Of a stretch of 12,499 nucleotides of DNA, positions 1-6,288 are shown one piece after another (position 1 is the first letter of the stretch; every line of letters starts with the position of its first letter). The stretch is from positions 1 to 12,499 of the forward strand of contig DGVM01000078.1 in assembly GCA_002395925.1 (NCBI GenBank), given 5' to 3'. The position numbers and the translations under genes are program-made. Under the pieces are notes generated by a model, which was not told the DNA's origin, did no database searches, and was given only the letters and a program-made list of their open reading frames with translations. This DNA comes from Bacteroidales bacterium UBA4284. GTDB taxonomy: Bacteria > Bacteroidota > Bacteroidia > Bacteroidales > UBA932.

Positions 1-914
1 TCGGCCTGTTCATAGCCTTCATCGGACTGCAGAACGCCGGAATCATAGTCAACAACGACGCTACGCTGGTGAGCCTCGGCAACATCACTGAGGGCAAGGC
101 TCTCGTAGGCATCCTCGGCCTGTTCATTACGGCCGGCCTCGTGATGGCGAAAGTACGCGGAGGCATACTCATAGGCATACTCGTCACTTCCGTTATCGGC
201 CTTTTCATCAAGGATCCTGCAACCGGCGAAGCGGTTACCCAGCTCCTGCGCAATGAGGCCGGAAACATCAGGCTTCTGTCTCTTCCCGACAGCGTCGCCC
301 CCATCTTCTGCAAGTTCGAGTGGAGCCACGTACTCAGCTGGGATATGCTCGTGGTGGTGTTCACCTTCTTGTTCATCGACATGTTCGACACCATGGGAAC
401 CATCATCGGAGTGCACCAGGGAGCAGGTCTCGTAGAGAGGGACGAAGTGCCCGACATGGAGAAGATGTTCATGGCAGACTCCATAGCAACCGTTGCCGGC
501 GCCTGCCTCGGCACCTCTACCACAACCACTTACGTCGAGAGTGCATCTGGCGTAGGAGAAGGCGGACGCACCGGACTCACAGCATTCTCGATTGCGGTAT
601 GCTTCGGCCTCGCCCTCTTCTTCAGCCCCATCTTCCTTGCAATCCCCGGCGCTGCTACGGCCCCGGCACTCGTGATAGTCGGTGTCATGATGATGCCTTC
701 CGTCAAGAGAATCCATTGGGACGACTACTGCAAGGCCATCCCGGCATTCCTCACCATCATCCTCATGCCTCTTGCCTACTCCATCAGCGACGGTATCCTG
801 ATAGGCGTCATCTCCTATGTGGCAACCCACGCCCTGAGCGGCAAGTTCAAGGAAATCTCCATCCCGATGTGGGTGCTGGCGGTGCTGTTCATCTGCAAGT
901 ACATATTCATCTGA
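1..914 (+). CDS. NCS2 purine permease, AzgA type (5' truncated)
   Basis: Inner-membrane transporter of the nucleobase-cation symporter 2 family; AzgA/PbuG members take up adenine, guanine or hypoxanthine by proton symport. The reading frame is already open at base 3 and gives GLFIAFIGLQNAGIIV, so the start lies outside the window and the GTG at 69 is not the real start. About 304 codons are present of the usual 430-450. Diagnostic stretches are FIDMFDTMGT followed by GVHQGAGLVERD, then LGTSTTTTYVESASGVGEGG with RTGLTAFS, then the proline and alanine-rich IPGAATAPALVIVG helix. Several hydrophobic helices follow and the protein ends in FICKYIFI. The exact substrate cannot be read from the sequence. 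It is closed by a palindrome and an intrinsic terminator, so it is probably the last gene of its transcript. Confidence 0.93.
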   Translation, partial: GLFIAFIGLQNAGIIVNNDATLVSLGNITEGKALVGILGLFITAGLVMAKVRGGILIGILVTSVIGLFIKDPATGEAVTQLLRNEAGNIRLLSLPDSVAPIFCKFEWSHVLSWDMLVVVFTFLFIDMFDTMGTIIGVHQGAGLVERDEVPDMEKMFMADSIATVAGACLGTSTTTTYVESASGVGEGGRTGLTAFSIAVCFGLALFFSPIFLAIPGAATAPALVIVGVMMMPSVKRIHWDDYCKAIPAFLTIILMPLAYSISDGILIGVISYVATHALSGKFKEISIPMWVLAVLFICKYIFI

Positions 915-915
915 C

Positions 916-929
916 CTGTCGTACGACAG
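916..929. repeat. 14-bp perfect palindrome after the permease stop
   Basis: CTGTCGTACGACAG reads identically on both strands and begins one base after the permease TGA. It could be a small hairpin in the 3' untranslated region or a protein-binding site. No T-run follows it directly, so it is not itself a terminator. Confidence 0.6.
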
Positions 930-948
930 ACAGATGGTTCATCCTTCT

Positions 949-984
949 GCAGGGGGTCCGGACTATGGAATCCCCTGCTTTTTT
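949..984 (+). terminator. Intrinsic terminator of the permease gene
   Basis: GCAGGGG at 949-955 pairs with CCCCTGC at 972-978, with an extra inner TCC/GGA pairing possible, and the stem is followed directly by six T residues at 979-984. This is a standard rho-independent terminator. It ends three bases before the next promoter box. Confidence 0.82.
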
Positions 985-986
985 AG

Positions 987-994
987 TATCTTTG
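987..994 (+). promoter_or_regulatory. Bacteroidetes -7 promoter box for the LRR operon
   Basis: TATCTTTG is an exact match to the Bacteroidetes sigma-A -7 consensus TAnnTTTG. No good -33 TTTG is seen 19-21 bases upstream. Only five bases separate it from the ATG at 1000, so transcription should start at or very close to that codon. Confidence 0.65.
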
Positions 995-999
995 TATCC

Positions 1000-1131
1000 A
1001 TGAAATACAACAACTTACCTGCATACTCGGAACCACAAGCCGAATTGTGCAACATCCATTCATCGGAGATTCTTTGTGACAGTATGGTGTCCGGAGATAT
1101 CGAAGGAACCGATTTCGTTAACTGGGAATAA
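1000..1131 (+). CDS. Small 43-residue protein upstream of LRR lipoprotein
   Basis: Unrecognised short protein beginning MKYNNLPAYSEPQAELCNI and ending GTDFVNWE, with two cysteines and an acidic C-terminal half. The ATG at 1000 is preferred over an in-frame ATG at 934 because 934 lies inside the permease terminator, upstream of the promoter box. It ends seven bases before the LRR lipoprotein start, so both should be on one mRNA. The pattern of MK-Y near the start, a mid-protein L-C-x-S (here ILCDS) and a tryptophan-acid tail resembles short Bacteroidales proteins found ahead of surface lipoprotein genes; that resemblance is from memory. It has no signal peptide or membrane segment. It may instead be a leader peptide that couples translation to the next gene. 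Confidence 0.55.
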   Translation: MKYNNLPAYSEPQAELCNIHSSEILCDSMVSGDIEGTDFVNWE

Positions 1132-1138
1132 TTCAGCC

Positions 1139-3703
1139 ATGGGACTCAAAAGAATTGCAATATCAGCGCTGGCTGTAATCAGCCTGGCCGCCTGCCAGAT
1201 TTCAGATTCAGAATATGACAATGCAGGGACATTGACTTTCAGGGCAAGGAACGAATGCCATACAGTAAGCAAAACGATTATTCAGCCAGACGGTGCCATT
1301 TTCTGGAGCCCGGGGGACCGGATAAAAGTTTTTTGCGGACAGGCAAACGGTATGTTCATCTCCGACAACAAAAGTGATGCTTCAGAGGCTCTGTTCCACG
1401 GCTCACTGGGCCCTCACTCCGGCACTTATTGGGCAATATACCCGTACAGCGAAGATACAAGCTTTGACGGCAGTTGCTTCAACACATCGCTCCCAGAAGT
1501 ACAGGAGGCGGTTGCTGGGACTTACAAGAAAGAATTGTTCGGCTCGATAGCACGTTCCGATGACGAGAACCTTCACTTCTTCAATGTATTCGGTGGAGTC
1601 AGATTCACCGTATCCAGGGAGGGTATCCGCTCCGTTACGCTCAAAGGAAATAACGGAGAAGTTCTTGCCGGAACGGTCTCAGTCGGTTTCGGTTCAAACG
1701 GCACACCAGAAATAAAAAGCATAACCGAAGGCAAAAAGGAGATCACGCTCAAGGCTCCCCAAGGAGAATCTTTCCTGCCTGGAAAATGGTATTACATAGT
1801 AACAGTTCCGACCAGTCTTACAAAAGGCTACACCTTATCCTTTGAGGCCCCGTTTGCCATCAACGATAAAACCGGCAGTTCCCCAGTAGATATTTCCAGG
1901 TCGGCATGGGGGTCTCTTACAGAAGCCGACCCGTACGAGGTAAACACCGATTTCCCGGAGAACTGCGAATACGAGGCTGTTGCTGATACTCTTTCTTTCA
2001 ACATCACCGCTGACGGTCCTTGGTCCCTTGAAGTTGAAAGCGTTGAATCTGCGGCCCCCGCCACGAAAGCTATTGATGACTTCGTCACCCTGTCCGTTAC
2101 CAGCGGAGGTTCCGGCGTAATAGGCGTAGAGGTCGGACTTTCCGCCAATTACTCATTAGTATCCAGGTCAATTCACTTGCTCCTAAGACATCAGCACAAG
2201 GTCCAAAGAACAACAATAACTCAACGTCCACGCATATATGTACATGACGGAACGCTTACTATAGCGCTTCTGAACCCGAATTCCCTGGAAAGTTCCATTA
2301 ACGAAGCCGGAACAAGCAAAGAGGCAGTAGAATCACTGCGGCTGCTGGGTACCATGGGAAACAACGACTGGAACACACTTATGTATATGCCCAATCTCCG
2401 CTACCTTGACGCACGGAGATTGAACGAGAACAATTTCAGACTAACGTCCCAATGTCTTGAATACCTTTATTTACCAGATCAGCAGACTGACATATCGAGC
2501 AGTGCTTTGACTGATAACCGGGCATTAAAATATATCTACGGCGCACATATAGAAAAAATAGGATACCGCTCCCTCGGATGGTGCAGCAGCTTGGAAGATT
2601 GTTATTTCCCCGAAGTCCGTGAGATTGAGGGTTCTGCGTTCATGTCCTGTACCGCCCTCAAGGCTCTGGTGTTCCCGAAACTCATTAAGGTAGAAGGCCG
2701 CGCCTTCTACGGCTGTGATGCAGTTTCTACAGTATCTTTCGATTCTTTGGAAATTCTTCCCAATTCCGTTCTGAACGACTCGGGGCCCGTAAACGTAGAA
2801 ACGCTTAACCTTCCAAGCCTCATCACTGCAGAAGACAGCGCATTCAAAGGGCTTAAGAAACTCAAGACACTGGAGCTGCCCAAGGTTAAGCAGATAGGAT
2901 ATATGATTATCAGCGGCAGTTCCATAGAGACTATTAATTTCCCAAAGATAGAAAGCCTGCCTGAATCGGCATTCGCCAGCAGCGAAAACCTCAGGGATGT
3001 GTACTTTGAGGATTTAAAGAGCGTCGGAAACTATGCCTTCCAAAGCTGTGAGAAGCTCAAAAACGTTTACATGCCTCACGCCGAGGTACTTGGCGACCAT
3101 GCCTTTTACAACAGCACACTTGGAGGCGACCTGGACTTTTCCTCAGTCACCGTAATAGGCGACAACTGTTTCGAACGTTCCACAGGCATAGGATCCGACG
3201 TTGTAAGGTTTCCCCTGGTGGTCAATGTAGGGAACAGTGCTTTTCATGACTGCGTAAACCTGACGGTAATAGAGATGCCGATTGTATCCATAATCAATTC
3301 TCAGGCTTTCTACAACTGTTCCAAGCTTTATTCAGTCGGGAAAGACAATAAGCTTTTGCTCCTGACCACGCTGGGTAATTACGCTTTCTATGGCTGTTCA
3401 AGCTTGCCCAGCCTGAATTTTCCGATTCTGAACAATCTAGGGAATTCCTGCTTCAATCAGTCGGGGCTTGGTTCTCTCGCATTTGGGAATCTGCCTTGGA
3501 AAGAAGTAAACGAATACGGATTCGCTCTTCCGCCATTCGATTACTTCACGTTCCCGATAGATGATGAGACATCCAGCCACATTTCCCTTATGATAAACGG
3601 CTTGGAGTCTCCTATCAACATGGATAACCCCTGGTGGGACACCGACTGGGATGGCAAACTCATGTTCATGAAGCACCATTGGGCAGGAGTATCACGTTAT
3701 TAA
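1139..3703 (+). CDS. BspA-like leucine-rich-repeat surface lipoprotein
   Basis: Predicted 854-residue surface lipoprotein. The chosen start gives MGLKRIAISALAVISLAAC with the lipobox ending at Cys19; the frame extends 21 codons upstream to a GTG, but those codons overlap the small ORF and spoil the signal peptide. Residues about 30-270 look like the fimbrillin-like N-terminal region common in Bacteroidales lipoproteins. Residues about 280-364 resemble a BACON-type beta-sandwich, ending TTITQRP. A short capping region (HDGTLTIALL onward) precedes about 14-15 LRR_5 repeats. The C-terminal 60 residues are aromatic-rich without a T9SS sorting domain. BspA-type LRR proteins of oral and gut bacteria bind host matrix proteins or other cells; that role is inferred here. 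The gene looks more A/T-rich than its neighbours, which could hint at transfer. Confidence 0.88.
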   Translation: MGLKRIAISALAVISLAACQISDSEYDNAGTLTFRARNECHTVSKTIIQPDGAIFWSPGDRIKVFCGQANGMFISDNKSDASEALFHGSLGPHSGTYWAIYPYSEDTSFDGSCFNTSLPEVQEAVAGTYKKELFGSIARSDDENLHFFNVFGGVRFTVSREGIRSVTLKGNNGEVLAGTVSVGFGSNGTPEIKSITEGKKEITLKAPQGESFLPGKWYYIVTVPTSLTKGYTLSFEAPFAINDKTGSSPVDISRSAWGSLTEADPYEVNTDFPENCEYEAVADTLSFNITADGPWSLEVESVESAAPATKAIDDFVTLSVTSGGSGVIGVEVGLSANYSLVSRSIHLLLRHQHKVQRTTITQRPRIYVHDGTLTIALLNPNSLESSINEAGTSKEAVESLRLLGTMGNNDWNTLMYMPNLRYLDARRLNENNFRLTSQCLEYLYLPDQQTDISSSALTDNRALKYIYGAHIEKIGYRSLGWCSSLEDCYFPEVREIEGSAFMSCTALKALVFPKLIKVEGRAFYGCDAVSTVSFDSLEILPNSVLNDSGPVNVETLNLPSLITAEDSAFKGLKKLKTLELPKVKQIGYMIISGSSIETINFPKIESLPESAFASSENLRDVYFEDLKSVGNYAFQSCEKLKNVYMPHAEVLGDHAFYNSTLGGDLDFSSVTVIGDNCFERSTGIGSDVVRFPLVVNVGNSAFHDCVNLTVIEMPIVSIINSQAFYNCSKLYSVGKDNKLLLLTTLGNYAFYGCSSLPSLNFPILNNLGNSCFNQSGLGSLAFGNLPWKEVNEYGFALPPFDYFTFPIDDETSSHISLMINGLESPINMDNPWWDTDWDGKLMFMKHHWAGVSRY
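2516..3525 (+). repeat. Protein-level array of about 14-15 BspA-type LRRs
   Basis: Within the preceding lipoprotein (residues about 460-795) units of roughly 22-24 residues repeat with the pattern L-x-x-L-x-F-P-x-L-x-x-I-G-x-x-A-F-x-x-C. Clear examples are SAFMSCTALKALVFPKL, RAFYGCDAVSTVSFDSL, YAFQSCEKLKNVYMP and AFYNCSKLYSVG. The repeats are degenerate at DNA level, so this is an old array and not a recent expansion. Confidence 0.85.
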
Positions 3704-3802
3704 GAGAAGGCCAAGGCAAGGTAAGCCCTTACGAACTGAATGCAGGAGCGGGTTCTGGCGGGGCCGGCCTGCCGGGAGGTATATCATCCAGAAAGTTTTT
3801 GC

Positions 3803-3810
3803 TATATTTG
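3803..3810 (+). promoter_or_regulatory. -7 promoter box for the 3855 lipoprotein gene
   Basis: TATATTTG matches TAnnTTTG exactly. It lies 44 bases before the ATG at 3855, giving an A/T-rich untranslated leader of about 35-40 bases. No convincing -33 box is seen. The preceding stretch 3704-3800 is GC-rich (a small CCGGC/GCCGG hairpin near 3764-3775) and holds nothing else I recognise. Confidence 0.6.
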
Positions 3811-3854
3811 GAGTCACACCATCTATTTAATGTTAAAGAATAAAAATCAAAATA

Positions 3855-4592
3855 ATGAATAAAAAGATTGTACTGGCAGCAATGATACTCCTCGCCCTTT
3901 CCGCCTGCAAAGGCCTTACCGGAGTAGATGAAACCAAGCGCGAATGGGCTGTAAACGGAGACACGATGACCTGGGGCGAGCATACCTACACCATCAAAGG
4001 ACAGGTATCAGAACCGCAATTCGACAAGGACGGAGTGCTTATCTCCTCTTCTCCCAAGGCCGGCGAGGCTTGGGTTACCTTCTCGGCCAATCCGGAAGGA
4101 TACAATGAATTCTCCACAGTTTACCGGGAATTCCTCGGCAAGAGCAAGGAGGGCGCGGCGGCCATGATTCCCATGGCGATGGAACTGTACGGTCGCAACC
4201 GCAGCACCGGCGAACGGTGCCTGTATCTGCTCTGCGGCAGCCAGGTAGCGGCCCAGGACATCATCCGGGAGCTGGGTTCAAAGATGTACCGTTCGACTTA
4301 TTCACCAACAACCGACCTGTACGTCCAGCGTTATCTTCCGGCCGCACTTCTCAAAGGGGCCACGTGCGACAACGCCTATACTCCTGCGGAACCCTATACT
4401 GTCGAACTGTGGAGTCCAGTCACCCGACCGCAAGGAGACTATACCTACCTGAATATCTACGGAGAGGGCTGGGATACAAGCCTCCGCGGAGTGGAACTGC
4501 GGAAGAACGGTTCGTACTTCACCGTAAACAACTGTCCTGCATGCTATTCGCAATGCAAGACAATCCGCGGCGAATGGAGCGGAATTAAATGA
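3855..4592 (+). CDS. Unrecognised Bacteroidales lipoprotein
   Basis: A 245-residue predicted lipoprotein I cannot assign to a family. The start MNKKIVLAAMILLALSAC gives a textbook signal peptide with the lipobox at Cys18. The mature part is mixed alpha/beta, with a beta-rich opening (HTYTIKGQVSEPQF), a central segment with AAAMIPMAMELYG, and a cysteine cluster near the C-terminus (NNCPACYSQCKTIRGEW) that may form disulfides in the periplasm or at the surface. It has its own promoter box and a short leader. Its TGA overlaps the ATG of the next ORF (ATGA), so the downstream product, if made, would be translationally coupled. Confidence 0.75.
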   Translation: MNKKIVLAAMILLALSACKGLTGVDETKREWAVNGDTMTWGEHTYTIKGQVSEPQFDKDGVLISSSPKAGEAWVTFSANPEGYNEFSTVYREFLGKSKEGAAAMIPMAMELYGRNRSTGERCLYLLCGSQVAAQDIIRELGSKMYRSTYSPTTDLYVQRYLPAALLKGATCDNAYTPAEPYTVELWSPVTRPQGDYTYLNIYGEGWDTSLRGVELRKNGSYFTVNNCPACYSQCKTIRGEWSGIK

Positions 4593-4849
4593 AAGCCCTG
4601 GTTTTCTGCCTGCTGTGCCTGTCCCTGACTCTGAACGCCAGGAGCGGGAGCGCTTCGACACCGGCTGGGAGGGCTCAGGAAAGGCCATTGGACCCTCAGG
4701 ACCGCACTTTCAACTTACGGACATTCAACGGGTTAGCACAGGTGTTGATTCAATCGGAATCCGAAGGTTCAGAAGGCTCCGCAAGAGTAACGGTATGCGG
4801 TGAAGGCCTGCAGGACGCAGTGCTCGATATAGACTGCACCAGGCGCTGA
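4589..4849 (+). pseudogene. Probable GH2 glycosidase remnant (both ends, middle deleted)
   Basis: The open frame encodes 86 residues: a signal peptide MKALVFCLLCLSLTLNARS, a low-complexity stretch, then FNGLAQVLIQSESEG and ARVTVCGEGLQDAVLDIDC. The last part resembles the C-terminal beta-sandwich of Bacteroidales GH2 beta-galactosidase-like enzymes (typically FNGLxQVIVQS, then GxIxLTAxxxGLxxAxxxI). In a second frame, from about 4638, the DNA reads QERERFDTGW, the usual N-terminus of the same enzymes just after the signal peptide. Thus the two ends of a roughly 800-1000-residue enzyme seem to remain, with the catalytic core lost and a frameshift between. A 7-base direct repeat CTCAGGA (4674-4680, 4695-4701) lies in the junction area. 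The alternative is a genuine small secreted protein, since the frame itself is intact. Confidence 0.6.
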
Positions 4850-4857
4850 ACAGCTTC

Positions 4858-6093
4858 TTATTCGGCAGCAGGCTCTCCACCGTAGCGTCCGGTAAACAGA
4901 ATCGCACCGGAGCTTTGTTCCGATATGAAATACAGGAACGGATGGTCGGCATGGAAATCCACGTTCCGTTCCGGATCGGGCGCGGCGGAAGTAGCCTTCA
5001 TGGTGCCGATAGTAACGGCGGCAGCCTCCGTCCCCTCTTCCGATACTTTGATGATTGCTTTCTGGAGGATTTCGCTGACGCAGACCGACGTTTCCGTCAT
5101 TTTGCTAAAATCGGCGGCGGCGGTAAAGGCTGCAGGCATTCCCATGGCGGCAAGCATGTCGGTGAGTTCCATGCTGAAGGCCGTCTCGAAACGGGGCAGC
5201 CAAAGATCTACGTTATACGAAGACATGGACGCACAGAACTGCCTCCAGCCTGTCTTTTCGAGTACAGGAAGGATGTCCGCCACGGTATAACCATCCAGCG
5301 GCAGGCATACGGTCAGCGAATATGCGCCGTTGCCGTAAGGCAGCCTTACTGCCTGGAAAACATCGTTCCACGTATAGGCAAGCAGCCGGTTCTTCTTCAT
5401 CATCGGAACCTGGAGGCTTGCGCCGGATTCTTTCTTGAACTTCTCGCTCCCGGTCATTGACTTCTCGAACGGAGATGTCCATTTGCCGTTGAAGTATATG
5501 GCGTTAAGCAGAACGGCGAAAGCATCCGGGTCGAGGGTATCTATGATCTTGGGAATCATTCCGTTGGTGTTTCGCTTGCACCAGGAATTGATGCGTCCTA
5601 CGATCAGGGGGCTGCCGAAATCGGCATTCTCCACATATGCCTCATAATAATTGGCCACTCCTTTCTTGTAGGAGGGAAGCATGCTGTAGTCCTGGTTGAG
5701 AAGTATGGCGTTGGCTATATTCAGCTTGGTGGCGCGGTCTATTTCCGGCAGTTGCTCAAGCATGGACTTGCAGAATTCTCCTACCTCGGCGCTCTCGCCG
5801 GCACCATATCCCAGCACCTCGCAGATTTCGTCGGCGGTGCGGCCGTCGGCGCCTTCGAGAAGCATTCCCAGCACGAACTGCAGGCTGAGAGGCGAAACCA
5901 CAAAGTCACTCTTGGAGGAACTTGCCACATTCTGAGTAAAACCGAGGGAAAAATCGTTCCCCTCACTTACATACTCCATAGCCTTTGTACTGAGTGACAG
6001 CGGTTTATACTCGTTATTAGGAGATTCGAACGCCCCACATGCCACGAAGCAAGTCATGGCGGCAGCGGCGCATATTGTTGACATTGTTTTCAT
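4858..6093 (-). CDS. Lipoprotein serpin (protease inhibitor)
   Basis: A 411-residue serpin. Serpins trap serine or cysteine proteases by a suicide mechanism in which the cleaved reactive-centre loop inserts into a beta-sheet. The start at 6093 gives MKTMSTICAAAAMTCFVAC, a lipobox with Cys19; an in-frame ATG at 6114 would add MVKGLIK. Core motifs are INSWCKRNTNGMIPKI and AVLLNAIYFNGKWTSPF. The hinge EEGTEAAAVT (352-361) is nearly consensus, with small residues needed for loop insertion, so it should be inhibitory. The PROSITE serpin signature is matched by FHADHPFLYFI. Counting from the hinge places P1-P1' at Thr368-Ser369, but the distal loop is about six residues longer than in alpha-1-antitrypsin, so the scissile bond is uncertain. 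Comparable Bacteroidales lipoprotein serpins (miropin of Tannerella) protect the cell from host or neighbour proteases. It converges with the GH2 remnant, 8 bases apart. Confidence 0.95.
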   Translation of the reverse strand: MKTMSTICAAAAMTCFVACGAFESPNNEYKPLSLSTKAMEYVSEGNDFSLGFTQNVASSSKSDFVVSPLSLQFVLGMLLEGADGRTADEICEVLGYGAGESAEVGEFCKSMLEQLPEIDRATKLNIANAILLNQDYSMLPSYKKGVANYYEAYVENADFGSPLIVGRINSWCKRNTNGMIPKIIDTLDPDAFAVLLNAIYFNGKWTSPFEKSMTGSEKFKKESGASLQVPMMKKNRLLAYTWNDVFQAVRLPYGNGAYSLTVCLPLDGYTVADILPVLEKTGWRQFCASMSSYNVDLWLPRFETAFSMELTDMLAAMGMPAAFTAAADFSKMTETSVCVSEILQKAIIKVSEEGTEAAAVTIGTMKATSAAPDPERNVDFHADHPFLYFISEQSSGAILFTGRYGGEPAAE

Positions 6094-6124
6094 CTTGATT
6101 AATCCTTTTACCATATCTTAAATA

Positions 6125-6132
6125 CAAAAATC
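6125..6132 (-). promoter_or_regulatory. Probable -7 box for the serpin gene
   Basis: On the minus strand GATTTTTG matches TAnnTTTG in all positions but the first. It is 31 bases before the chosen ATG at 6093 and 10 bases before the alternative ATG at 6114. It lies just outside the inverted-repeat element. Confidence 0.4.
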
Positions 6133-6147
6133 AATAAAACCTTGCAT

Positions 6148-6288
6148 CGGTTAATAAAAAAGTTGTTTCAGTTTGCAGACTACGGCCGCAAGCGGCCTAT
6201 CCCTCCCGTCGCTTGCGACGGGCCCCTCCCACTCACGGCTGCGTGGGCGCTGACGGTCCGCAAACTGAAACAACTTTTTTATTAACCG
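6148..6288. repeat. 141-bp inverted-repeat element with internal hairpins
   Basis: Arms 6148-6180 and 6256-6288 are inverted copies over 33 bases with one mismatch; the outer 29 bases (6148-6176 and 6260-6288) are perfect. The 75-base centre contains two tight hairpins, GGCCGC-AA-GCGGCC at 6184-6197 and CCCGTCGC-TT-GCGACGGG at 6205-6222, and a weaker CCCAC/GTGGG pair (6228-6232 with 6243-6247). Both arms carry a six-base T/A run, so RNA from either strand would form a long stem with a U-run and could terminate in both directions. No open reading frame or -7 box lies in the centre. The look is that of a MITE/REP-like intergenic repeat. It sits between the serpin promoter and the stop of the decayed gene at 6289. 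Confidence 0.85.

Noticed and set aside
69..914. GTG at 69 as the permease start
   Set aside because: The same frame is open and clearly AzgA-like back to base 3, so the gene is simply cut by the window edge.
1076..1138. 21-codon N-terminal extension of the LRR lipoprotein from a GTG
   Set aside because: It overlaps the small ORF and puts a hydrophilic stretch ahead of an otherwise ideal lipoprotein signal peptide beginning at 1139.
3634..3843. Short ORF overlapping the 3' end of the LRR gene and the following gap
   Set aside because: Its glycine-rich sequence shows no signal peptide, motif or initiation context and most of it lies out of frame over real coding sequence or GC-rich spacer.
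6148..6288. Invertible promoter flanked by inverted repeats
   Set aside because: The 75-base centre is GC-rich and hairpin-filled with no TAnnTTTG box on either strand, so it cannot carry a normal Bacteroidetes promoter. Inversion of the segment was kept only as a low-interest question.
6148..6288. Insertion-sequence termini
   Set aside because: The arms enclose only 75 bases without a transposase frame, so it is not a complete IS; a non-autonomous repeat remains possible.
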